Shown here in pieces: positions 44,560-53,646 of a stretch of DNA of 64,000 nucleotides (its first letter is position 1; each line of letters starts with the position of its first letter). The position numbers and the translations under genes were made by a program. A model generated the notes under the pieces. It searched no databases and was not told where the DNA came from. It saw nothing but the letters and a program-made list of their open reading frames with translations. This DNA is from Shewanella hanedai (GTDB taxonomy: Bacteria; Pseudomonadota; Gammaproteobacteria; Enterobacterales; Shewanellaceae), in contig NZ_VKGK01000016.1 of NCBI RefSeq assembly GCF_007197645.1, forward strand, positions 1-64,000. The letters run 5' to 3'.

Positions 44560-47409
44560 TTAGGCTTTTGTGATTTGACACAAAGTGGCTTTGGTTTCTT
44601 GCATCTGTGTCACCACGTCATAGCCATAGGTCATTACAGTGTTAGCGGCTTCGCCAATCACGTAAGGAACCGTGCCTTCGGGGTAGTTCTTCGCAAGACT
44701 TTCGCCTTCGAAAACACCCGCGAAGTGGTATGGCATAAAGCACTCTCCCGCAATCACACGTGGAGTCACCATGGCCTGAACTTTAATTTTGGCGCCTTCC
44801 GGACCGTGAACCCATACTTCATCACCGTTTTGGAGCGCGCGATCCGCTGCATCGGCTGGGTTAATCTCTATGTACATCTCTTGCTGAAGTTCAGCAAGCC
44901 ATGGATTAGAACGTGTCTCTTCACCACCGCCCTCATACTCAACAATACGACCAGTAGTCAGTGCTATCGGGAAATCTTTAGCAAAGTCCTGTTCTTGAAT
45001 CGTTCTGTATAGGGTTGGAAGTCGAGCAACCATCCGGTCATCATAAGTCGGATACTTAGCAACGAGATCACGACGTGGCGTATAGAGCGGCTCACGGTGC
45101 AATGGAATATCATCAGGGAAGTTCCACACGATACAACGCGCTTTTGCGTTACCGTAAGGGATACAACCATGCTTAATTGCTACGCGCTGAATACCACCTG
45201 AAATGTCAGTCTTCCAGTTTTTACCTTCCGCATGCTTCATCTCTTCAGCGGTGAGATCGTCCCACCAGCCAAGCTGCTTAAGCATGTCTGCAGTAAATTC
45301 AGGATAACCGTCCTCAATTTCACTGCCCTTAGAGTAAGAACCTTCGGCAAGAATGTTAGTACCGTCATGTTCCACACCGTAACGAGCACGGAAATTACCA
45401 CCACCGTTCTTCACTTCACGACCAGTGCGATACAAGATCTGTGAACCAGGGTGCTTCATCTCTGGTGTACCCCAACATGGCCAAGGTAGACCATAGGTTT
45501 CGCCCTTCGCTGGGCCACCAGGTGCTTCGAGAGACTTAATGTCGAAGGTGCCCCAGTTTTCCTGATGCATCTTCAAACGCTCAGGGCTTTGGCCTGTGTA
45601 ACCAATGGTCCACATTCCTTTGTTGAATTCACGCGTCAGATCTTCAATCAATGGCTCATCACCGTTGACCTTAATGTGCTTGAACATCTCTTGCTCGATG
45701 CCCCACTTCTTCGCCAGCTTGTACATGATTTCATGATCTGGCTTAGACTCAAACAGAGGTTCAATAACGCGAGAACGCCACTGCAGTGAACGATTAGAAG
45801 CAGAAACGGAACCATAGGTTTCAAACTGGGTACACGCTGGAAGTAGATACACACCATCGGTACGGTTATGCATCACACCCGCCATCGTTGGGAATGGATC
45901 GACAACGACCACAGTGTCCATCTTATTTAGCGCTTCACGTACGACTCGACCACGGGTTTCGGTGTTAACGGATTGGCCCCAGAAGAAAGACATACGAATG
46001 TTGTCTCTTTGAGCAATCTTAGACTTATCTTCTAACACACCATCTTGCCAGCGAGAACAAGGAATACCGGTGGAGTTCATTGGCACCTGACCAAGATGTT
46101 CCTCAGGATCAAAGCGGCCTTTCACCCACTCGTAATCAATGTCCCATACGTTACACCAGTGCTTCCAAGAACCTGTTTTAAGGCCATAGTAGCCAGGTAA
46201 TGTATCGAACAGTAAACCGAAGTCGGTTGCTCCTTGAACATTGTCGTGACCACGGAAGATATTAGTACCACCACCCGACACACCCATGTTTCCGAGGGCA
46301 AGCTGGAGGATACAATAAGCACGAGTGTTCGCATTACCGATATGATGCTGAGTACCACCCATACACCAGACAACGGTGCCCGGCTTAGTCTCTGCCAGCA
46401 ATTTTGCAATACGCTTCATCTGCTCGCCGCTAACCCCCGTCACCAACTCAACTTCAGCAGGATGCCAGTTAGCCGCTTCTTCGCGGATCCGTTCCATGCC
46501 ATAAACACGTTGGTCGATGAAAGTTTGATCTTCCCATTTATTCTCGAAGATATGCCAGAGCAGACCATAAATAAACGGAATGTCAGTGCCTGGACGAATA
46601 TGAGCATATTCATCTGACTTAGCTGCTGTACGACTGAATCTTGGATCAACCACGATGATTTTCGCACCGCGTTCTTTACCCGCCAAAATGTGCTGCATTG
46701 CAACAGGATGGGCTTCACATGGGTTAGACCCAATGAACATCATCGCTTTTGAATTACGGATATCGTTAAAAGAGTTAGTTTGCGCACCATAGCCCCAAGT
46801 GTTTGCAACACCGGCTACTGTGGTAGAGTGACAAATACGCGCAGAGTGATCGACATTGTTAGTGCCCCACATTGCGGCGAGTTTGCGGTATAAATAAGCT
46901 TGTTCGTTTGAAAATTTAGCACTGCCCATAAAGAAAACTGAATCTGGACCAGACTCTTCGCGGATGGCTAATGCTTTACTACCCACCTCTTCAATGGCTT
47001 GATCCCAAGAGATCTTCTTCCACTTGCCGCCTTCGAGCTTCATTGGGTACTTCAGGCGCTTTTCACCGTGCCCATGTTCACGTAGCGCAGCCCCTTTAGC
47101 ACAGTGGCCACCCGCGTTAAATGGATGATCAAAAGCAGGTTCTTGGCCAGTCCAAACACCGTTTTGAACTTCAGCATACACACCGCAGCCCACTGAACAA
47201 TGAGAACAGATAGTCCGAACTGTTTCGGTTGGTGCATCAAAAGGCACCTCTTTCGCCTCAGCTTTACGCATCATTCCTGCGCCAAGCATTGATGCCGCAG
47301 CAATACCACCAGTTGCAAGACCTGCAGACTGAAGGAACTGACGGCGATTAAGACCTAAGGCTGGCTTTTTGGCCACATCCACCTGGTCTTTTTTGCGAGT
47401 TAGTCGCAT
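44560..47409 (-). CDS. fdhA: Formate dehydrogenase catalytic subunit FdhA, copy 2
   Basis: A 949-residue paralogue of the copy at 39.2 kb, with Tat signal LNRRQFLQSAG, 4Fe-4S cysteines at 68, 71, 75 and 103 (CSHCSVGC), and catalytic Cys193 in ARICHSTTVAG. Numbering is conserved with copy 1, so the copies differ by substitutions rather than gross rearrangement. ATG 47409 is chosen with GGAG eight bases upstream; a GTG one codon earlier also opens the frame. It follows its own FdhX-type gene by 74 bases. Confidence 0.95.
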   Translation of the reverse strand: MRLTRKKDQVDVAKKPALGLNRRQFLQSAGLATGGIAAASMLGAGMMRKAEAKEVPFDAPTETVRTICSHCSVGCGVYAEVQNGVWTGQEPAFDHPFNAGGHCAKGAALREHGHGEKRLKYPMKLEGGKWKKISWDQAIEEVGSKALAIREESGPDSVFFMGSAKFSNEQAYLYRKLAAMWGTNNVDHSARICHSTTVAGVANTWGYGAQTNSFNDIRNSKAMMFIGSNPCEAHPVAMQHILAGKERGAKIIVVDPRFSRTAAKSDEYAHIRPGTDIPFIYGLLWHIFENKWEDQTFIDQRVYGMERIREEAANWHPAEVELVTGVSGEQMKRIAKLLAETKPGTVVWCMGGTQHHIGNANTRAYCILQLALGNMGVSGGGTNIFRGHDNVQGATDFGLLFDTLPGYYGLKTGSWKHWCNVWDIDYEWVKGRFDPEEHLGQVPMNSTGIPCSRWQDGVLEDKSKIAQRDNIRMSFFWGQSVNTETRGRVVREALNKMDTVVVVDPFPTMAGVMHNRTDGVYLLPACTQFETYGSVSASNRSLQWRSRVIEPLFESKPDHEIMYKLAKKWGIEQEMFKHIKVNGDEPLIEDLTREFNKGMWTIGYTGQSPERLKMHQENWGTFDIKSLEAPGGPAKGETYGLPWPCWGTPEMKHPGSQILYRTGREVKNGGGNFRARYGVEHDGTNILAEGSYSKGSEIEDGYPEFTADMLKQLGWWDDLTAEEMKHAEGKNWKTDISGGIQRVAIKHGCIPYGNAKARCIVWNFPDDIPLHREPLYTPRRDLVAKYPTYDDRMVARLPTLYRTIQEQDFAKDFPIALTTGRIVEYEGGGEETRSNPWLAELQQEMYIEINPADAADRALQNGDEVWVHGPEGAKIKVQAMVTPRVIAGECFMPYHFAGVFEGESLAKNYPEGTVPYVIGEAANTVMTYGYDVVTQMQETKATLCQITKA

Positions 47410-47483
47410 CACACACTCCTCATATTATTAACTTAAGCTATTATTTCTTAACTTGAATATTGGATTTTTAATGTTCAGGTTAG

Positions 47484-47681
47484 TTAGTCTTTTAAAGACG
47501 CGTAATAGCTACGCACGTGATCAGTTTCCTGATAGCCGTCATTTTTAGTGACAACGGGTTCTTCATTTGATGATGCCGCCACAGCTTGTCCGCTAACGGT
47601 AGCAACAGCGCCTGCTGCACTACCAATAGCCAATGCTTTTAGCAATTGACGACGACCCATATCGGAAGCTTGCTTCTTCAT
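47484..47681 (-). CDS. FdhX-type Tat-leader peptide, copy 2
   Basis: A 65-residue Tat-leader protein (MKKQASDMGRRQLLKALAIG) ending QETDHVRSYYASLKD, clearly paralogous to copy 1. The start at ATG 47681 has AGGAGA upstream; the open frame begins 11 codons earlier. Conservation of the short mature tail (DGYxETxHxRSYYxSL) in both copies argues for a real binding role rather than a decayed gene. Confidence 0.87.
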   Translation of the reverse strand: MKKQASDMGRRQLLKALAIGSAAGAVATVSGQAVAASSNEEPVVTKNDGYQETDHVRSYYASLKD

Positions 47682-47762
47682 AGTGTCTCCTAGATATTGA
47701 TTTAAATAGGCCAACCAGATATTGGCCCGATGATTGTTGAAGGTTACCCTTCGGTTTTACGC

Positions 47763-47791
47763 CACCTGTTTTATCGAACGTAAAGCAGGTG
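47763..47791 (-). repeat. Hairpin between torD-like gene and fdhX
   Basis: CACCTG/CAGGTG arms enclose a second TTTA/TAAA pair, giving an imperfect stem in the 127-base gap. No T tract follows. It may tune transcript levels of the accessory genes relative to the fdh structural genes by RNA processing or partial termination. Confidence 0.4.
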
Positions 47792-47808
47792 TAATGACTA
47801 CAAACGCC

Positions 47809-48495
47809 TTATGAAGCGAGTGTATTAGGTGAAATTTTTTCTACTGCGCTATCGGCAGCCTTCTTTTCAGCTTCTGATCCCGGACAGTTGACTGGAATAT
47901 CCAGTTGCAGCTGTTCGAATTCACTCTGCTCAAGCTCGAAAAACGATTTAGCCAACTGAGCTACAGTGGCATAAAAAGCCGCACTCGGTGCTTTTGCTAA
48001 TGACTCACAGAATCGATTGATCCAGCTACCAATATGACGTTGATAGAAAGCCAACTGACGGTAACTCGGTGCTTCCAGAATCAATATGCCCATCACTTCA
48101 CACAGTGCTGCGACATGATCTTCTGGCTCTTTAACATTGTCTTCGCGTTCAAAGCCGAGCTGCATCAAATCCTGCCGTAATAACGCAAGCGGCTTGTCCA
48201 TCAAAGAACCTGTCATAAACCAGCTGCCGTAAGGCATGATCTCACCACTACCCACACCGTAGAAGATACTGAAATACTCATCCTCTAACTGATCATTGCT
48301 GAACTGGTTGGCAGCTAACTTCAAAGATAACCAAGCTTTGGTCATCTCACTGTCGTCGTTGGTATCGATCTCAAGATTGGCTAGAAACTGCAACAGTTCA
48401 GGGCTTGGATGACTGCGTAACAAAGCAGCTAAAAGCTGGTAAATATCCGCTCTTAACTGATCATTTTCTGATACTTCTCTTACTAATTCGGTCAT
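47809..48495 (-). CDS. TorD/DmsD-family chaperone for formate dehydrogenase
   Basis: A 228-residue cytoplasmic helical chaperone. It carries LRADIYQLLAALLRSHPSPELL, EYFSIFYGVGSGEIMPYGSW and the family signature EPEDHVAALCEVMGIL. TorD-type chaperones bind the Tat signal of molybdoenzymes until cofactor is inserted. ATG 48495 is chosen; the frame opens 17 codons earlier within the ferredoxin gene. It lies 10 bases after that gene and upstream of the two fdh operons. Confidence 0.87.
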   Translation of the reverse strand: MTELVREVSENDQLRADIYQLLAALLRSHPSPELLQFLANLEIDTNDDSEMTKAWLSLKLAANQFSNDQLEDEYFSIFYGVGSGEIMPYGSWFMTGSLMDKPLALLRQDLMQLGFEREDNVKEPEDHVAALCEVMGILILEAPSYRQLAFYQRHIGSWINRFCESLAKAPSAAFYATVAQLAKSFFELEQSEFEQLQLDIPVNCPGSEAEKKAADSAVEKISPNTLAS

Positions 48496-48505
48496 AGCTA
48501 AACTC

Positions 48506-50203
48506 TTATCGAAGTTGCTTTTCAGGATCTTGAAGGATGTCTTCAAACATATCTTTTACCCGGCAGTCGCTGCACATTTTTAATCTTTCGATATTTGCAC
48601 TAAAGGCACTATGGCCTCCGACGACTTCCAACATCCGCTGAACCATGGATTGGGTGGCGAAAGGCGTTCCACAACGAATACATTCGAATGGGTCTTCCTC
48701 TTTTAAGGTTTGACGTTTTTGACGCTCGGCCTTATCAAAATTGATTTGTGCAGTAAGACTGATGGCTTTTTCAGGACAGGCTGATTCACACAGACCACAC
48801 TGAACACAATCTTGCTCAACAAAATGCAAAGCAGGCTTATCACCGCCATCAGTTAACGCTTGAGTCGGACAAGTCGACACACATGACAGGCACAAGGTAC
48901 AGCTGTCGGTGTTGACGTTCACCATACCGTAGGGAAGATTGCTCTGGCTTAAGCAAGTGTCCACAGACGCAGCTTGCTCGTTCAGATGATCGATAGCAGC
49001 GTACAAGGTATTACGCTTGGTTGTTGCAGCAAATTCACCAGGCACAATAACAGGCCAGCTCGCGCTTACTGCTAATAGATTAGTCAAATCACCAATGCTT
49101 GTTTCATCGATAACAGAGATGCGTTGTGGTTGACCCATCTCATCAAGAATGTCGTTAGCTAGCTTATGCTCACCCTTCAACATCTGCGTTAACGTAGGTG
49201 CGGTGGCATCAGTATTTAGCACTAAAATCTGACGAGCTCCCCACGCTAAAGCTGACATCCAGTGGTCCATACTCGCCACTGTGATCTCTTCCAATTCAAC
49301 TGGGATAACACTACCTGGTAAGTCTTCACCCACAAGGGCAGCACCATTAGCGGCATCATGGAATAGGATAACTGGCGCCGTTTGCGCTTGCTCGCGAAAA
49401 CGGGTCACTAACTTATGCAGGTAAGAGTGTAGGGCTTGCGGTGTCGGTAAATCGTAGCTTATCGCGCCCGTAGGGCATGCGTTAGTACAACTGCCAGCGC
49501 CATGACAAAGATATGGGTCTATCTCAATCATCTTATTAATACTTTGAATCGCATCAGCAGGACAGAAATTTAAGCAGCGATTACACCCTTCTATGCCGTT
49601 ACGATTATGAGCACAAATCTGACTGTTTACTTTTACGTAGCGCGGCTTATCAAACTCACCAATCAAATCTGGAAGCTGAGCTATCGCTTCTTCCAATTTG
49701 GCTTCATCTTGGCCGACATAAAAATAACCAGGCGGGAGCATCTCTAGGTTGATGCAAGGTGTATGGCTTAAATCTAAGATGAGATCGAAGTGAGCTTTAC
49801 GTATCGCAGCCATACTTAAATCAACAGCGCTTGTTTCAGATGCAGCAAGTGCATCTGACTCATGTTCGACTTTAACTTGAAATTGACCTAAGAAACCTTT
49901 GATCTCGATAAGCTTATTATAAAAGCTCTCAACATCTTCAGCCGTGGCCATCACTTTTTCTAGATGGGCTTCGTCTTGGTTGGTGATCGACTCATTCGCT
50001 AAAATGGCCAGTTTACCCATGTTGGTTAGCTTACCTGCTGCTAAGCGAGCAAGATCTTCCGGCCCAATAACGAGCACGTTTCCTTCAGTGGTGTAGCTCA
50101 CAGTTGGCGGGATCAGATTTTGAAGGATCTGAGTCTTGGCCAGCACCTCTTGTCGAACTTCTTTGAGTTCAACTTGATTATCATTATTCAAATGTTTGCT
50201 CAC
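48506..50203 (-). CDS. Multi-cluster 4Fe-4S ferredoxin-like protein of the fdh locus
   Basis: A 565-residue cytoplasmic protein with several clusters. One group comprises CNRCLNFCP and CHGAGSCTNACP (about residues 205-250). Another comprises CTLCLSCVSTCP and CVQCGLCESACP (about 410-460), followed by CIRCGTPF and CSDC near the end. The N-terminal 190 residues resemble a nucleotide-binding or redox domain (NVLVIGPEDLARLAAGKL). Its position between DUF3306 and the TorD gene makes it an fdh accessory protein, perhaps supplying electrons or iron-sulfur clusters. A 14-bp palindrome (ACCATAGTTATGGT, 50400) lies in the 233 bases before it. Confidence 0.85.
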   Translation of the reverse strand: MSKHLNNDNQVELKEVRQEVLAKTQILQNLIPPTVSYTTEGNVLVIGPEDLARLAAGKLTNMGKLAILANESITNQDEAHLEKVMATAEDVESFYNKLIEIKGFLGQFQVKVEHESDALAASETSAVDLSMAAIRKAHFDLILDLSHTPCINLEMLPPGYFYVGQDEAKLEEAIAQLPDLIGEFDKPRYVKVNSQICAHNRNGIEGCNRCLNFCPADAIQSINKMIEIDPYLCHGAGSCTNACPTGAISYDLPTPQALHSYLHKLVTRFREQAQTAPVILFHDAANGAALVGEDLPGSVIPVELEEITVASMDHWMSALAWGARQILVLNTDATAPTLTQMLKGEHKLANDILDEMGQPQRISVIDETSIGDLTNLLAVSASWPVIVPGEFAATTKRNTLYAAIDHLNEQAASVDTCLSQSNLPYGMVNVNTDSCTLCLSCVSTCPTQALTDGGDKPALHFVEQDCVQCGLCESACPEKAISLTAQINFDKAERQKRQTLKEEDPFECIRCGTPFATQSMVQRMLEVVGGHSAFSANIERLKMCSDCRVKDMFEDILQDPEKQLR

Positions 50204-50436
50204 GTTGCGTTCCCGAACAGTTTTGGCTGTTTCTGTCAGCTAGGCTGTTATATTCTGATAGTGCACGAGATTACAGCTGCACTAACCTGCCTATTTTCAA
50301 ATGTAGGGTCATCATTCCCAACATCTTTATGCCGACGACTTTGCTCATCTTTTCTTATGCTATTCGCATTTTATTAATATGAAAGACAGCAATTCACATA
50401 CCATAGTTATGGTTATTAAACTTCTCTAGAGTGACG

Positions 50437-51036
50437 TTAAGAAACAGCTTGCTTCGTATCGTCAACAGACTCTGGTTCATTTTGGGACACCTCATTGATA
50501 TTGGCGTCCAAAATGTCCTCAGTTGTATCAGCGAGTAAATCGGTATCAGTCTGCTCATCTTGAGCCAATTCAACCGTCTCTTCCTCAGCCTCTTTATCCT
50601 CATCTTTCGTCACATAACGGAAGACTTTCTTAGCTATTTCAGCTGAATGTTCAGGGGTCAATTTAGGCTGATTGCTATAATCGAGGGCATACTCAAGTAG
50701 ACCATCGATCTCACTGTATTGCGGTTGCTTCCACAACGCTCTAAGTGCTGCAGATCTGGCACTCGGGTCGACATTGGCACTCATAAAACTGGCAAAGCTA
50801 CCACCAATCTCAATTTTATCTGGATCCGGTAACTCGTCAGCCGTAAGCAGCTTGCCCTCTTCTACAGGCTCAGCCTGTAATTCAGAAGATGACTCAGTGG
50901 TAATTTGCGCTTGATCCTGCTCGGCGAGATCTTGAACTGGCTCAGCTTGATCAGCCACAAGTTCAATCTCGTCAGCCAGTTTCTCATCTTCTACCTTTTG
51001 GCGACGAAGATTCCAGCGTGATAAAAATCCACTCAT
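50437..51036 (-). CDS. DUF3306 family protein
   Basis: A 199-residue acidic protein. The conserved part is at the start (MSGFLSRWNLRRQKVE) and centre (LPDPDKIEIGGSFASFMS, RSAALRALWKQPQYSEIDG); the rest is rich in Asp/Glu and probably disordered. DUF3306 genes nearly always accompany DUF3305 and formate dehydrogenase genes; their function is unknown. It overlaps DUF3305 by four bases, so the pair is translationally coupled. Confidence 0.87.
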   Translation of the reverse strand: MSGFLSRWNLRRQKVEDEKLADEIELVADQAEPVQDLAEQDQAQITTESSSELQAEPVEEGKLLTADELPDPDKIEIGGSFASFMSANVDPSARSAALRALWKQPQYSEIDGLLEYALDYSNQPKLTPEHSAEIAKKVFRYVTKDEDKEAEEETVELAQDEQTDTDLLADTTEDILDANINEVSQNEPESVDDTKQAVS

Positions 51037-51506
51037 GAGCCGATCTGCCCAAATTGACTATTATTACTCGGGCCTTCGTTCTTACGACGGTTAACATGTT
51101 TACGACGATGAGCACATATTTCCACTTCGCCATGGCGAGTAATATACGCTTCAATCCAACAAGCTATCGCTTTGGGCATCAGCAAGTTCAATACAGGGGT
51201 ATCGCCTTCTAAGCAACCAGCAGCAACATTTTGGTCGGCGGAAATCATGGAAGGGATCCAGGTGCCGTCTTCGAGTTCATCACAGACGATGTACAACATG
51301 GCGTTGTCCATATCCAGATTTATACGGTAGCTTCCGCGCTCATCTTTATGCAGCTCAAGCACGATAATTTTAGAACCCTCGGGAGCATCATGGGTTGCAG
51401 GTAGGAACTGATCGAGCTCCCAGTTTACAGACGTCCAACGTCCGACTTGTTTCTCGATTCGTTTTAAAGAAACGTGCATAGGCCATAGGCTTTCGGTATG
51501 TTGCAT
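51033..51506 (-). CDS. DUF3305 family protein
   Basis: A 157-residue soluble protein with SLKRIEKQVGRWTSVNWEL, SYRINLDMDNAMLYIVCDE and a basic C-terminus (CAHRRKHVNRRKNEG). It belongs to the DUF3305 family, found with DUF3306 beside formate dehydrogenase genes. The basic tail could bind an acidic partner such as DUF3306 itself, which is speculation. GGTGAG lies five bases before the ATG. First gene of the accessory run. Confidence 0.88.
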   Translation of the reverse strand: MQHTESLWPMHVSLKRIEKQVGRWTSVNWELDQFLPATHDAPEGSKIIVLELHKDERGSYRINLDMDNAMLYIVCDELEDGTWIPSMISADQNVAAGCLEGDTPVLNLLMPKAIACWIEAYITRHGEVEICAHRRKHVNRRKNEGPSNNSQFGQIGS

Positions 51507-51670
51507 TCAATCTCACCTTAACGTGTAGCTAGCGAATCATCACATAAGACCAGCCAGCTAAATAACGAGTATTTACGCGCTTTCACCACACTTCAACCAT
51601 ACCAAGCAATATATGTGCCACCCCGAATGTTACTGTTATTTGAGCTGGATCATTAATTCCACATTATAAA

Positions 51671-51709
51671 TAGGACATTTTGTCCAACTACTCTTTGTGG
51701 TTAGGACAT
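51671..51709. promoter_or_regulatory. TAGGACAT repeats in the fdhD/DUF3305 divergent promoter
   Basis: TAGGACAT occurs at 51671-51678 and again at 51702-51709, 31 bases apart (about three helical turns). The first is also the left half of GGACA-TTT-TGTCC, an inverted repeat at 51673-51685. The region lies in the 332-base gap between fdhD (plus) and DUF3305 (minus), about 170 bases upstream of DUF3305 and 130 bases upstream of fdhD. The binding protein is unknown. Confidence 0.5.
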
Positions 51710-51838
51710 AAAAGGGCTATTTTCCCCGTTCCAAAAACAGAAAATGCGAAAGATCACGCATTCAACTAAGGAATCTAAACCTAGGAACAAAAATTGCTAT
51801 GCTGTTATCGTCCATAGTCTAATCATGAGTCTCTAGCC

Positions 51839-52696
51839 TTGAGCCAGCATAAACCTAGCTTGATAAAAACCAATGCAGAAGTCCCGTTAACGATCTCTGT
51901 GAGTGCCATCGATGAACATGGTGAGCAAGTTGAAAAACACATCGCTTGCGAGCGTCCCCTAACGGTTTATCTAAACTGGCGTCCTATTGTAACGCTGATG
52001 ACATTAGGTGCTAGAGCTGAGGCACTTGCTTTAGGTTATTTAAAGAATCAGGGATTTATCTCGGATCTTAAGCAGTTGGAATCTGTGATTATCGATTGGG
52101 ATGTTAGCTCTGCTGCTGTCATTACTACAGAAGTCACCGCTGATATAGAAAAGAAGCTCTCAGAAAAAACCGTCACCACAGGTTGCGGTCAAGGCACTGT
52201 ATATGGCGGCTTCATGGATGGGCTCGATGAGATAAACCTCCCCCAACCTCACCTAAAACAAAGCATGATTTACAGCTTGCTTAACAACATCAGCGCCTAC
52301 AATGAAACTTACAAAAATGCAGGTGCAGTACATGGTTGCGGCCTCTGTCAGGACGACAAAATTGTTGGTTTCGTCGAAGATGTTGGCCGCCATAATGCAG
52401 TCGATACTCTCGCCGGTGAAATGTGGTTAAAGCAAGATGTTGGCCACAACAAAATGTTTTACACTACGGGGCGTTTGACCTCAGAGATGGTAATAAAAAT
52501 TGCCAAAATGGGGATACCTGTCGTGCTATCCAGAAGCGGTGCAACCCAGATGGGGCTTGAACTTGCTCAGAAATTGGGCATTACCATGATCGCCCGTGCT
52601 AAAGGCAAACATTTCCTGATTTATCACGGCGCCGAGAACATTGAATTCGATGCAATTCCCCCTAAACGTCCTAATAGAAAGGTTGAAAACGTTTAA
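51839..52696 (+). CDS. fdhD: Formate dehydrogenase accessory sulfurtransferase FdhD
   Basis: A 285-residue protein that transfers sulfur to the Mo-bis-MGD cofactor of formate dehydrogenase. EDVGRHNAVDTLAGEM, TTGRLTSEMVIK and SRSGATQMGLELAQKLG identify it. The catalytic loop reads TTGCGQG with a single cysteine (Cys116), where E. coli has CxxC; another pair (CGLC) lies near 167-170. The start is TTG 51839, because an upstream ATG is closed by TAG. It is divergent from DUF3305 and followed by the PBP-HTH regulator after 44 bases. Confidence 0.9.
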   Translation: MSQHKPSLIKTNAEVPLTISVSAIDEHGEQVEKHIACERPLTVYLNWRPIVTLMTLGARAEALALGYLKNQGFISDLKQLESVIIDWDVSSAAVITTEVTADIEKKLSEKTVTTGCGQGTVYGGFMDGLDEINLPQPHLKQSMIYSLLNNISAYNETYKNAGAVHGCGLCQDDKIVGFVEDVGRHNAVDTLAGEMWLKQDVGHNKMFYTTGRLTSEMVIKIAKMGIPVVLSRSGATQMGLELAQKLGITMIARAKGKHFLIYHGAENIEFDAIPPKRPNRKVENV

Positions 52697-52740
52697 ATGA
52701 ACCAAACACTAAATCAGCGTGATGTGACTAGGAAACCAAG

Positions 52741-53646
52741 ATGACCGAGCCAAGTGAGCTCATCTATATGAGTGCCAAACAGGTTGCCGAATACCTAGAT
52801 CTTAATGAAAAGAAAGTCTACTCAATGGCCAATGACCGAGTATTGCCAGCGACAAAAATCACTGGCAAATGGTTGTTTCCTAAGATTCTCATCGACCGTT
52901 GGATCATGGATTCATGTCACAGTGGCATGCTATCCGATCGCATGCACATTACTGGCAGCGACGACCCTTTACTCTCCATGTTAGTGTCACGCTTGATGAC
53001 CCAGATAGGCAAAAGCGATCTGGTCAGCTACAGCTCAACAGGTTCACGCATGGGGTTGGACTTATTGTCCCGCGGTTATGCCGATGTCTGCACCCTGCAC
53101 TGGGGCAGCGTCGACGAACGTAATGTGCGCCACCCCGCGCTGCTTAAAAGCTACCCCAACCATCAACAGTGGGTCATGGTACACGGCTATACCCGCAAAC
53201 AAGGGTTAATGATGCGCAGTGACATGCTGCACCAATGTCAGGAGGAAGATAAAATCGTCTCCCTCCCTTGGCGCTGGGTTGCTAGACAAGCTGGAGCGGG
53301 TAGTCAGCAACACCTGGAGCATTGGTTAATGAAGCAAGGCGCGGCTCTCACCCACCTTAATGCCAATGTCACCGCTTACAGCGAACGCGAACTCGCCGCC
53401 TTTGTGGCTCGAGGTGATGCAGACATTGGTTTTGGTTGCCAATCCGTTGCCATGGAAAGCGGCCTCAGCTTTATTCCCTTGGTCACCGAATCCTTTGATT
53501 TCGTGATGCCACAGGGGATCTACTTCCGTCGTCAGTTACAGCACCTTTTTGATATGCTCGGCAGTACGCAGACTCGCCAATTAGCCGCCACTTTGGGCGG
53601 TTATGACCTGACGGATTGCGGTCAGTTGCTTTGGAATCCAAATTAG
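52741..53646 (+). CDS. HTH regulator with periplasmic-binding-protein-like domain
   Basis: A 301-residue one-component regulator. An excisionase-type helix-turn-helix covers about residues 8-60 (MSAKQVAEYLDLNEKKVYSM, KWLFPKILIDRWI). A PBP-like domain (about 75-290) includes YSSTGSRMGLDLLSRGYADV, FVARGDADIGFGCQSVAME and LSFIPLVTESFDFVMPQG. Such PBP-like domains in regulators bind small anions or metabolites, molybdate in some cases, which fits its place between fdhD and the fdh cluster. The ligand and DNA targets are unproven. AGGAAACCAAG precedes the ATG. Confidence 0.85.
   Translation: MTEPSELIYMSAKQVAEYLDLNEKKVYSMANDRVLPATKITGKWLFPKILIDRWIMDSCHSGMLSDRMHITGSDDPLLSMLVSRLMTQIGKSDLVSYSSTGSRMGLDLLSRGYADVCTLHWGSVDERNVRHPALLKSYPNHQQWVMVHGYTRKQGLMMRSDMLHQCQEEDKIVSLPWRWVARQAGAGSQQHLEHWLMKQGAALTHLNANVTAYSERELAAFVARGDADIGFGCQSVAMESGLSFIPLVTESFDFVMPQGIYFRRQLQHLFDMLGSTQTRQLAATLGGYDLTDCGQLLWNPN

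Noticed and set aside
39250..47409. Selenocysteine in either FdhA
   Set aside because: Both active sites read ARICHST with an ordinary cysteine codon, so no in-frame UGA or SECIS is needed.
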